DNA from: Micavibrio aeruginosavorus
Lineage (GTDB): Bacteria > Pseudomonadota > Alphaproteobacteria > Micavibrionales > Micavibrionaceae
Direction: 5' to 3'
NCBI GenBank assembly: GCA_016184045.1
Contig: JACPDM010000003.1
Location: forward strand, 1-37,937
DNA: 37,937 nucleotides
Shown here: in pieces, positions 1-8,216 of the stretch
Layout: each line of letters begins with the position of its first letter
How positions within the stretch are numbered: the first letter of the stretch is position 1
Program-made: the position numbers and the translations under genes
Notes under the pieces: model-generated
Seen by the model: the letters and a program-made list of their open reading frames with translations, nothing else
The model's database searches: none
Told to the model about the DNA's origin: nothing

Positions 1-69
1 CGATTGCGCCCGGGTGGTAACCGGAAGCAGGACACCGGCAAGAAGCAGTGCAAGGATGATCCTGAGCAT
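1..69 (-). CDS. secreted protein, N-terminal signal peptide only (truncated by window edge)
   Basis: Minus strand from 69 reads MLRIILALLLAGVLLPVTTRAQS, a classic Sec signal peptide; starts 9 nt after the stop of the upstream secreted-protein gene. Confidence 0.6.
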   Translation of the reverse strand, partial: MLRIILALLLAGVLLPVTTRAQS

Positions 70-77
70 CGTTATCA

Positions 78-1160
78 TCAGGGCTGGCTCTTGACGCCGA
101 GGTTAAACGTTGCCGCTGTGACCTGACTGCTCGTCCAGGCTGCACTCGTATTCGGGTTGGTGTTCCAGACATAGCTGAAATTCTCATAACCCAGCTCTAG
201 CGGGATGTCGCTTGGCGATGTGTAATCAACGCCGCCTGTGCGCAGGGAGAACCGGAAATTCTGCGGCCCCGTCGTACTTCTTAACAACCGCCCCGATTGC
301 ACGACTGCCTGAACCGCCCAGTTTGACGACACGGGCAGAGTCGCCGGAACCGTAAACTGGGCGAGTTGCCCGGCGGTGCTTGAACTGATGAGATTCAGTT
401 CGCTAAGGATGTTCTCATTGATATCGCTGACCGCCCCGGTCCAGGCCATAGTATTGCCGTTTGCGACCGGCGCGCGCGTCAGCAATCTCATAAGCCTTGA
501 ATCGGTCGTTGAAACAATAACCTGGCTATAGAATGTCGTGGAACTAGTCTGACAACTTCCCAACTTGATCTGGGCCAGCGATGTCTGCCCGTCTGTCGTA
601 ACATCGCCGGAATAGGTGCCGATCTGATTTCCGTTCATGTAAATCGTGATCTCCCCGGCAGCGGCGTAATTGATAAAGACATCGTAAGTATGCTGCGGAT
701 TCATATCAATATTGCCGGTGGAGGTGCCTAGCAGCGTGACCGTGCCGGCGGCATCTCTTTTGTTAATGCTGATCAGGGGCGTTGCCGAGGCCGTCGTCGG
801 ACGGAGAATGAGCCTGTCAACACCGGCGCTGTCCGTAAACTTGATCCAGTCCTTGTTTGCATCGCAAGCGCCACCACTATCCAGGATGTGCCGGAAACGC
901 ACCCAGAAGAGCGATGAGTTTGCGAAAACGCCTGTTTTCAAGAACTCGCTTGCTGTATTGGGTGCAACGCCCTGCCGGGAAAATGTGTTGTCAAAATAAG
1001 TTGTGTTGCTGGTGCCTTTAATTCCACCCACGCCTTCAATCGTAAAGTCCATTTCCTCCCCGCCTGCCCACAGGATAGCTGCCGAAGCTGAATGCGCCCC
1101 AAGGAGCGTCGCGCAAAGGAAAGTGGCGACGAATAAATGTTTTAGAAAACCGTTCATCAT
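78..1160 (-). CDS. secreted protein with concanavalin/LamG-like and phage-tail-type domains
   Basis: ORF 78..1409; the likely start is the internal MMNGFLKHLFVATFLCATLLGAHSASA signal peptide at 1160. Body has a LamG-like segment (HTYDVFINYAAAGEITIYMNGNQIGTYSGD) and a C-terminus (RTGGVDYTSP...VWNTNPNTSAAWT..) resembling (pro)phage structural proteins. Confidence 0.65.
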   Translation of the reverse strand: MMNGFLKHLFVATFLCATLLGAHSASAAILWAGGEEMDFTIEGVGGIKGTSNTTYFDNTFSRQGVAPNTASEFLKTGVFANSSLFWVRFRHILDSGGACDANKDWIKFTDSAGVDRLILRPTTASATPLISINKRDAAGTVTLLGTSTGNIDMNPQHTYDVFINYAAAGEITIYMNGNQIGTYSGDVTTDGQTSLAQIKLGSCQTSSTTFYSQVIVSTTDSRLMRLLTRAPVANGNTMAWTGAVSDINENILSELNLISSSTAGQLAQFTVPATLPVSSNWAVQAVVQSGRLLRSTTGPQNFRFSLRTGGVDYTSPSDIPLELGYENFSYVWNTNPNTSAAWTSSQVTAATFNLGVKSQP

Positions 1161-1171
1161 CAGGCTCCTTG

Positions 1172-1837
1172 TTATAGTTTTATCCCGGCAAGGGTGATCG
1201 CAATATCGGCCAGCGCGGCATCGGCGGCAGCCGGAAAAACATATTCCACCAGGTCGCCCGCCGCGAAACTGATCGCCGCTGAAAATGTGAATGTGCAGGT
1301 CTTGGACGCGGCCGCCCATACGGCAGTGCCGATGGCGGTTGTCGATGCGCCGCTGATCTTGTTGAGGGTGACGGTTGTGGAGGCGCTGGCGGCGGTCTTG
1401 GCGACGCATTGCGAATTCGTCAGGTTCACCGGCAACTGCACCGCGCGCGGAATGACAATCCGGATAATCGAACTGTTATTGGGCGTGCCGGGCATGAACG
1501 CAGCGATGTCATAAACGCCGCTGCTGCTGCCGCCAATATTCGCCCAGCTTGTGCCGTTGCACCACTGGACCACGCCGCTGCTGTACCGGATTCCGCCCGC
1601 CCAGGTCGCGCTGCACGCCAACGCGGTGGTGCCAAGAATCAAAGGCTGCTGCACCCATGTTCCGCCGGAGCATGCATATAAGGCATTATTGACGGCGCTC
1701 TGCTGCGCCTGAAAGCCTTCCTCGTTAATCATCCCCGTACAGGCTCCGCCGCCGCCGACGGGCGGGAACTGCGCCAGAGCCGGGGTGGCGCAGATCAAAA
1801 AACAGGCCAGCACAAAGAACAGAGCAGCGTATTTCAT
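1172..1837 (-). CDS. secreted protein with phage-tail-like C-terminal domain
   Basis: Likely start at 1837 giving signal peptide MKYAALFFVLACFLICATPALAQ; contains IRYSSGVVQWCNGTSWANIG motif and C-terminal FAAGDLVEYVFPAAADAALADIAITLAGIKL typical of phage tail-associated proteins; GGGGG ribosome-binding site upstream. Confidence 0.65.
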   Translation of the reverse strand: MKYAALFFVLACFLICATPALAQFPPVGGGGACTGMINEEGFQAQQSAVNNALYACSGGTWVQQPLILGTTALACSATWAGGIRYSSGVVQWCNGTSWANIGGSSSGVYDIAAFMPGTPNNSSIIRIVIPRAVQLPVNLTNSQCVAKTAASASTTVTLNKISGASTTAIGTAVWAAASKTCTFTFSAAISFAAGDLVEYVFPAAADAALADIAITLAGIKL

Positions 1838-1851
1838 CGCATCCCCCATAG

Positions 1852-2060
1852 CAAAAACGGTCACCAGATTTCTCTGGCGACCGGGGATTGGAAACCGTTG
1901 AATTAGAAACGGCGTGACGGTCTTTTTGACCGAAGCCATTGGACATACACCGTCACTCCCCGGTCAAAAACCGAGAAGTGACATCCTTGGCACTACCTTT
2001 GTTAAGGACAGCACCAATCACGGCTGATGCCAGCCGCTAATTCCAAGGGGTTTCCACGCC
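1852..2060 (-). promoter_or_regulatory. candidate structured 5' leader / attenuator (or sRNA) upstream of the 1172..1837 gene
   Basis: Series of hairpins on the minus strand: 1987-2017, 1952-1982, 1918-1932, 1858-1883; the last has a GAAA loop and is followed by TTTTT. Confidence 0.5.
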
Positions 2061-2194
2061 CCGGGCCGCTCCTGCGAACGACCTTTCTAAACGATATCAG
2101 GAACGGCTTAAGAATCAATCAATATTTGTATCCGCAGACACGGGAACCCGGATATAGACCCTGTCAAATCAGATAGCGCATCGCGAACCCGCGC

Positions 2195-3511
2195 CTAAAC
2201 CCGCGGCAGCAGCGACGCCGCCGGGCTGTCTTTGGGCAGGCAGTGGGCGATGATTTTGGCGTCGTGCAGATGATAGCGCCCGAACAGGGAGCGGCGCGGG
2301 AAGGAAACCGCCCATGCGCCGCGGTCAATACGCTCGCCGAAAAACGCCGCGCTCTGGAATCCGGCGCGGATCGTGCCGTCCTGCCCGGGGTTTTTGTGCC
2401 TCTCGATCAGAAGCGGCAGGCGCAGCGTCGTTCCCCCCGGGCTTTTCAAATCGGCGTAAAGCGGCACATCGTTTTCCGCTCTTGCGCCGGAGCGGTCAGT
2501 GCGAAAGCTGAGGAGAAGCGCGACATTGACAACCGGTCCGGAGGCATCCGGCGTTTCCAGCCGCGCCCCGCCCTGCGCGGCGACGGTCATGGCCTGAGCG
2601 CCCGTTCCCGCCGCCGCGACCTGTTTCAGCCGCAGCGCCAGCGGCGCATCGTCAAGAAAACCGAAACCGGAACGAGCCATGTCGAAAACAAGTCCGGCGC
2701 GGTTGCGGATCAAATCCCCGCCGCGCGGCTTGTTATCCTGCGCCGCCATCAGGACGGCGGGAAGAATGTCATAGGGCGTCATCCCGGCAAGATCGGCGCT
2801 ATGATGCATGATCATCGCTCCGGCATGCGGTGTCGCGAACGATGTTCCGAAGATATTTCGCACAACGGCGCCCGCACGCTCCGAAGCCATCGCCGGGCTG
2901 CATCCATAGCCCCTTTGCCGCACGTGGTTGAAGAAATCGTCAAGCTCCTTCTGCGACGGATAAAACCTGAACCCGTAGCCGGGATCGAGATGGAAAGGAT
3001 GACTGCAAAGGAAAGCAGGGCCGGAGGCCTGCGATTCCGCCTGCGGGGTTCCGTCCCTTTTAGCCTCGCCGACGCGGATATAGCCTGGCAGGCTGTGGAG
3101 CATAGACAGGCTGTCATGGGCGCGCCGCGCCCTCCAGTCCGCGCCGTGGTTGCCGACGGCGCGGAGGACCAGCGTCTTATCCGCCGCAACCGCGTCCGCC
3201 GCGGGGGAATCGTGATTGTCCCGGTAACTGGTGCTGATGGTGATCAGCCGGACCGCCGGATGCGCCGCCGCCGCCCTGAAAATATCGGTGAGCGCCGCAG
3301 GGGAATCGAGCAGGCCGCAATCCCAGCCCCGCGCTTCCGCCGCCAGCGGACGGCGCAGGATTTCGGCGCAAAGCTGCCCGTGGCGCCGGATCTGCCCGCC
3401 CTCCAGCCACAGCCCGCTCTGGTATTCCATATGCAGGGCGACCGGGCGGGCATGGTCCGGGGCGCGGAGAAGCGCGCGCAGGCGCGGATCGGTAAAATAG
3501 TTGATTTCCAT
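2195..3511 (-). CDS. subtilase (S8-like) family protein, degenerate catalytic triad
   Basis: GTSFATPHAGAMI (Ser motif), RRHGQLCAEIL (His-like motif), AVGNHGAD (oxyanion Asn-like); no clear catalytic Asp motif. Confidence 0.65.
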   Translation of the reverse strand: MEINYFTDPRLRALLRAPDHARPVALHMEYQSGLWLEGGQIRRHGQLCAEILRRPLAAEARGWDCGLLDSPAALTDIFRAAAAHPAVRLITISTSYRDNHDSPAADAVAADKTLVLRAVGNHGADWRARRAHDSLSMLHSLPGYIRVGEAKRDGTPQAESQASGPAFLCSHPFHLDPGYGFRFYPSQKELDDFFNHVRQRGYGCSPAMASERAGAVVRNIFGTSFATPHAGAMIMHHSADLAGMTPYDILPAVLMAAQDNKPRGGDLIRNRAGLVFDMARSGFGFLDDAPLALRLKQVAAAGTGAQAMTVAAQGGARLETPDASGPVVNVALLLSFRTDRSGARAENDVPLYADLKSPGGTTLRLPLLIERHKNPGQDGTIRAGFQSAAFFGERIDRGAWAVSFPRRSLFGRYHLHDAKIIAHCLPKDSPAASLLPRV

Positions 3512-3667
3512 GATTTTAGCCCCCTGTCCGGACTATATTTTTCAAAAAACTATCCTAAAGCGCAATTTATGGCAATTATTTCCCTGAAACGACCCTAACC
3601 CCCTTTACCAATTCGTAAATCTCCGCTGCCAGACTGGTGTTAGGATTGCCGAGGTCAATACCGTGAC

Positions 3668-5311
3668 ATGTCTGACGAAAAGCTGAAACAGCAGCGGGAC
3701 CGCTTTCTTGCGTTCTCCTTCGCTTCCGCCGACCTTTTCATCGAGGTTGACGCGAACAGCCATATCAGCTTCGCGCTGGGGGCCGCGCGCAGCCTGACCG
3801 GCATCAACGAAAAAAGCATCATGGGCCAGCCCTGGCTCGATCTGTTCGCGCCTGCGGATCGCACGACGGTTGCGGGCATGAAAACCCGCGCGAAAATCGC
3901 CAGCCGCTGCGGCCCCTATCTGGTCAAGCTGGATGAAGCGCTCGGCGACGGACGGCAAGCCATCGTGACCGGAATCAAAATGCCGGGCAGCGAGAATTTC
4001 TATCTGACCATCGGCTTTACCAATGTGCTGATGGCCAAATACGCCCAAAGCGTACAGGCCGACGACGAACAGGTGCTGATGGACAAGGATACGTTCTTGC
4101 AGGCCGCGAAGGAAGCGCTCGACCTCGCCCGCTCTCTCGGGCAGGAACTCGATCTGACGCTGATCGACATCGACAATCTCGACGAAGTGAAAAAGCGCCT
4201 TGGCGACGATAAATGGGAGTCGTTCTCGAGCGCGATCACGCACCTTCTCAATTCGAAATCCGTCGATGGCCGCGCCGCCGCCGAGGTGAAGGAAGGCCGC
4301 TACAGCGTCATCCACGACCGCAGCATCAATTCCGAAACCCTGAAAGAGGAAATCTCGCGCCTTGCGCTGGAAAACGACCCGGATGGAAAAGGATTCAATG
4401 TAGAAAGCAAGACCGTGTCCGCCGACCTTTCCTCTTTAAGCGAACGCGACACGACCAAGGCGCTGATCTATACGATCAACGAATTCGAGCGCAAGGGAAC
4501 GTCGCTGACCATCGAAAGCCTGAACTCCGGCTTCAAAACCTATGTCAGCGCCAACGCGCAAAAAATCCTGCAATTCAAAACCATGGTTGAACAGCTCAAT
4601 TTCGATCTGCACTTCCAGCCGATCGTCGATCTGGACAGCGGCGACGTCGCGCATTTTGAAATGCTCTCCCGCTTCAAGGATCAGGGCTCGACGCAGGAAT
4701 GGATCATCTTCGGCGAGGATATCGGCATGGCCGCCGATTTCGACATCGCCGTCTGTGAACGCGCCATCAATTATCTGCTTTACAAATCGCAGGGCCACCG
4801 CACCAAATTCGCCATCAACCTGTCCGGTCAATCGATCCAGAATGAACAATTCTTTAAAACTTTGCATGCTAAACTGGCCTTAAACAAAAATCTGGCGGAA
4901 CGAGTCATTTTCGAGATCACCGAATCGACCACGATTCAGGACCTCGATATGGTCAATCACTTCGTCAAGATTCTCCAGAATGACGGCTACAAGGTCTGCT
5001 TGGACGATTTCGGCGCCGGTTCGGCGTCGTTCCAGTACCTGCACCGCCTTCATGTGAATTATGTGAAGATTGACGGCAGTTATACCAAGAAAATCCTCAC
5101 CTCGGAGCGCGACGCCATTATGGTGAAAAACCTGAGCCAGATGTGCCGCGACCTGAACATCAACGTCATCGCCGAGATGATCGAGGAGGAAGAACAGGCC
5201 GAGCGCATGCGCAGCTACGGCGTGCGTTACGGACAAGGGTATCTGTTCGCCAGACCGCAGGCCAAACCGGAATATGAGAATAAAAAACGCGCCGTGAAGA
5301 ATGTGAGCTAA
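3668..5311 (+). CDS. PAS-like / EAL domain protein (c-di-GMP phosphodiesterase-like)
   Basis: EAL domain signatures: HFEMLSRF, FAINLSGQS, FEITES, CLDDFGAGSASF, YVKIDG, YGQGYLFARPQ; N-terminal PAS-like region. Confidence 0.85.
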   Translation: MSDEKLKQQRDRFLAFSFASADLFIEVDANSHISFALGAARSLTGINEKSIMGQPWLDLFAPADRTTVAGMKTRAKIASRCGPYLVKLDEALGDGRQAIVTGIKMPGSENFYLTIGFTNVLMAKYAQSVQADDEQVLMDKDTFLQAAKEALDLARSLGQELDLTLIDIDNLDEVKKRLGDDKWESFSSAITHLLNSKSVDGRAAAEVKEGRYSVIHDRSINSETLKEEISRLALENDPDGKGFNVESKTVSADLSSLSERDTTKALIYTINEFERKGTSLTIESLNSGFKTYVSANAQKILQFKTMVEQLNFDLHFQPIVDLDSGDVAHFEMLSRFKDQGSTQEWIIFGEDIGMAADFDIAVCERAINYLLYKSQGHRTKFAINLSGQSIQNEQFFKTLHAKLALNKNLAERVIFEITESTTIQDLDMVNHFVKILQNDGYKVCLDDFGAGSASFQYLHRLHVNYVKIDGSYTKKILTSERDAIMVKNLSQMCRDLNINVIAEMIEEEEQAERMRSYGVRYGQGYLFARPQAKPEYENKKRAVKNVS

Positions 5312-5404
5312 ATCCCTTTCCGCCTTGATATAACGGCAAAAAAGGGTGATAAAGGAATCGCTGCCCGCATCGCAGGGCTGTGCTGGAAATAAGGTTGAAA
5401 GCGT

Positions 5405-6271
5405 ATGAAACTATTTGGCCTGCTGTTTGTTTTCGCGACCGTGTTCGGCGGCTATATGTGGGGCGGCGGCAAGATCGGCCCCATCCTTCACGTCCTCCCG
5501 CACGAAGGTCTGACCATCATCGGCGCGGCCATCGGCGCGTTCATCATCGCCAACCCGGTTTATGTAGTCAAGGATACGCTCAAAAATCTCAAATGCCTGG
5601 TCAAGCCCGAGGCTTATAATAAAGACTCCTACATCGAGCTTTTAAGCGTCCTCTACATGATCTTCAAACTGGCCCGAACCAAGGGCTGGCTGGCGCTGGA
5701 ACAACATATCGAACACCCGCACGAGAGCGAGCTGTTCAAGCAGTTTCCGGGTTTCTCCAGCAATCACCACGCTTCAACCTTCCTGTGCGATTACCTGCGG
5801 ATCATCTCCCTCGGCAACGAAAACCCGCATGAACTTGAAGCCCTGATGGATGAAGAAATCGAAACCATCACCCATCATGAAATGCACCCCTCCCACGTGG
5901 TCCAGACCATGGCCGACGGGATCCCGGCGCTTGGCATCGTCGCCGCCGTTCTGGGCGTGATCAAAACCATGGGCGCCATCACCGAACCGCCGGAAATCCT
6001 CGGCAAAATGATCGGCGGCGCGCTGGTCGGGACGTTCCTCGGCGTGTTCGTCGCCTACGGCATGGTTGGGCCGACCGCCGGAGCGCTGGGCGGCCTGGGA
6101 GAATCCCGCATCACCTATTACCGCTGCATGAAGGTCGCGATTCTGGCGTTCCTCAACGGCGCTGCGCCGCAGGTTGCGGTGGAGTTCGCGCGCAAATTCC
6201 TTCCCCATCACGTTCAGCCTGCGTTCCTTGAACTGGAAGACAAGCTGAACGCCTTGCCTAGCCCGGGGTAG
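5405..6271 (+). CDS. motA: flagellar motor stator protein MotA
   Basis: 288 aa; ADGIPALGIVAAVLGVIKTMGAI..., LGVFVAYGMVGPTAGAL; followed by motB. Confidence 0.93.
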   Translation: MKLFGLLFVFATVFGGYMWGGGKIGPILHVLPHEGLTIIGAAIGAFIIANPVYVVKDTLKNLKCLVKPEAYNKDSYIELLSVLYMIFKLARTKGWLALEQHIEHPHESELFKQFPGFSSNHHASTFLCDYLRIISLGNENPHELEALMDEEIETITHHEMHPSHVVQTMADGIPALGIVAAVLGVIKTMGAITEPPEILGKMIGGALVGTFLGVFVAYGMVGPTAGALGGLGESRITYYRCMKVAILAFLNGAAPQVAVEFARKFLPHHVQPAFLELEDKLNALPSPG

Positions 6272-6277
6272 GACAGC

Positions 6278-7339
6278 GTGGCAAAAAAGGGCGCAAAAAA
6301 CGAAAAAGGCGAACTCCAGCCGATTATCGTCGTCAAGAAAGTCAAAAAAGTCGCGGGCGGCCATCACGGCGGCGCATGGAAAGTCGCTTATGCCGACTTC
6401 GTGACGGCGATGATGGCGTTCTTCCTGCTGCTCTGGCTGCTTAATGTAACGACATCGGAACAGCGCGACGCTATCGCCAATTTCTTCGACCCCACCCACC
6501 CGCAGATATCCGACACGCGCAGCGGCGCTGGCGGCGTTATGGGCGGAACATCGCTTTCGACCGAGGGCGGCATGACCAGCGCCATGCAGGAAATCAGCCT
6601 GCCCAAGCAAAGCGGACAGGAAATCAAGAACCGCGATGTCGGCGACGACGGCGGCAAGGTGAAAGACCTGAAATCCGCCAAGGCTGAAGAACTCAAGGAG
6701 GAATTGCGCAACCGCGAGGAAGAGCGCTTCCACGAAGCCAAAACGAAACTGCAAAAAGAAATCGACAAGACGCCGGAGCTGGCGGAACTGAAAAAACACC
6801 TGCTGATCGACGTCACGGACGAAGGCCTGCGCATCCAGATCGTCGATCAGGAAGGCGAGCCGATGTTCCCGAGCGGCAGCGCGCAGATGTACGACAAAAC
6901 GCGCAGGCTCATCACCCTTGCCGCCGACGTCATCAAGAAGATGCCCAATGGGGTTTCCATTCGCGGCCACACCGACTCCTACCGCTACAAGGACGGCGCC
7001 GACTATACCAACTGGGAGCTGTCCGCCGACCGCGCCAACGCAACCCGCCGCGTCCTGAAATCTGCCGGGATCGCGGAGTCGCGCCTGTCCAACGTCATGG
7101 GCAAGGCCGATACCGAACATCTGGTCAAGGACAAGCCGCTGGATGCCAAGAACCGTCGCATCACCATCATCATGGAGCGCGAGTCGATGGAAACCATGCT
7201 TGCCCGCGAAGGGGCCGATGTGGCGCGGGAAATCGGCGCGCCCGAAGCGGTCGAAGCCGCCCGCGAGAGCCTGGAGCAGGAAAAGAAAGAGCCAGATAAC
7301 GGCTACCGCAGAACCAAGGGCGACGTCTATTTCCCGTAA
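6278..7339 (+). CDS. motB: flagellar motor protein MotB
   Basis: HGGAWKVAYADFVTAMMAFFLLLWLLN N-terminus plus OmpA-like peptidoglycan-binding C-terminus (SIRGHTDS...NWELSADRANATRRVL). GTG start. Confidence 0.95.
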   Translation: MAKKGAKNEKGELQPIIVVKKVKKVAGGHHGGAWKVAYADFVTAMMAFFLLLWLLNVTTSEQRDAIANFFDPTHPQISDTRSGAGGVMGGTSLSTEGGMTSAMQEISLPKQSGQEIKNRDVGDDGGKVKDLKSAKAEELKEELRNREEERFHEAKTKLQKEIDKTPELAELKKHLLIDVTDEGLRIQIVDQEGEPMFPSGSAQMYDKTRRLITLAADVIKKMPNGVSIRGHTDSYRYKDGADYTNWELSADRANATRRVLKSAGIAESRLSNVMGKADTEHLVKDKPLDAKNRRITIIMERESMETMLAREGADVAREIGAPEAVEAARESLEQEKKEPDNGYRRTKGDVYFP

Positions 7340-7398
7340 AATGAATTGTTTGCACTTCCCCTCCCGACCCGCTAAAACCCGGGTAAGGGAGAAGACGA

Positions 7399-8205
7399 AT
7401 GGGCAGTGTGATTACCCAAGGCATTGATAATAAGAATGAATTTTCCTGCCCCTACCGGACAGGACAATTGCGCAAGGTCTTTTTGATCCACGCCAGCCGC
7501 ACCGGCTCCTTTGTCCTGCGCCAGCAGATTCTTGCCGATGCCCGCGACCTGCAGGACAGGTTCCTGCCGCTTGGACTCTACAGCGGCTCCCTTTATGTGA
7601 TCGGCAATAACTGCAAGGCGTGCAAGGCCTGCGTTCCCTTGCGGGTCCGGGCGGACGGCTATCAGTTCTCAAAGAGCGAAACGCGACTCATGAAGAGGAA
7701 CGCCGACCTGACCGTCACCCTGAAACAGGCAGACGCGACTCTGGAGCACCAGACCCTGTTCATGAAATATGAAACGACCCGCCACCCCGAGAATACGCAT
7801 GAATACCCCGACGTGAATACCATGCGCACCTACATGGCGGCGCATACGCATATGCTTGAAGTTCGCAACACCGCGGGGAAACTTCTCAGCGTCGCCGTTA
7901 TCGACATCCTCGACCACGGCATCAGCGCATTCCAGACCTATTACGACCCGGAGGAATCCATCGGCAAGCGCAGCCTTGGAACGTTCTCCGACCTTAAGCT
8001 TGTCGAACTGGCACAGCGCATGAAGCGCGATCATGTCTATATCGGCGCATGGGTCGACGGCCCGTCGAAGCTGAACTACAAAAAGCGCTTCCAGAATCTT
8101 GAAGCCCTGACCGACCAAGGCTGGGTGGATTTTGACCCTGCCATCCACACCACCGGCCCGGACCTCAAGAAAAACATCCCGCCGGATGTGGTCTGGAAGC
8201 CTTAG
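7399..8205 (+). CDS. bpt: aspartate/glutamate leucyltransferase (arginyltransferase family)
   Basis: CPYRTGQLRKVFL..., NNCKACKACVPLRVRADGYQFSKSETRLMKRN and HVYIGAWVDGPSKLNYKKRFQNLEAL are characteristic of the ATE/Bpt family. Confidence 0.9.
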   Translation: MGSVITQGIDNKNEFSCPYRTGQLRKVFLIHASRTGSFVLRQQILADARDLQDRFLPLGLYSGSLYVIGNNCKACKACVPLRVRADGYQFSKSETRLMKRNADLTVTLKQADATLEHQTLFMKYETTRHPENTHEYPDVNTMRTYMAAHTHMLEVRNTAGKLLSVAVIDILDHGISAFQTYYDPEESIGKRSLGTFSDLKLVELAQRMKRDHVYIGAWVDGPSKLNYKKRFQNLEALTDQGWVDFDPAIHTTGPDLKKNIPPDVVWKP

Positions 8206-8216
8206 CTGGAAAGCGC

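Noticed and set aside
1-2100. Prophage remnant based on phage-tail-like domains
   Set aside because: No terminase, portal, capsid, integrase or att-like repeats visible, and both proteins have signal peptides.
2243-3598. 451 aa plus-strand ORF opposite the subtilase-like gene
   Set aside because: Arg/Gly/Ala-rich low-information translation antisense to a gene with clear motifs; typical GC-rich shadow ORF.
5774-7120. 448 aa minus-strand ORF across motA/motB
   Set aside because: Antisense to two well-recognised genes; composition is a mirror of their codons.
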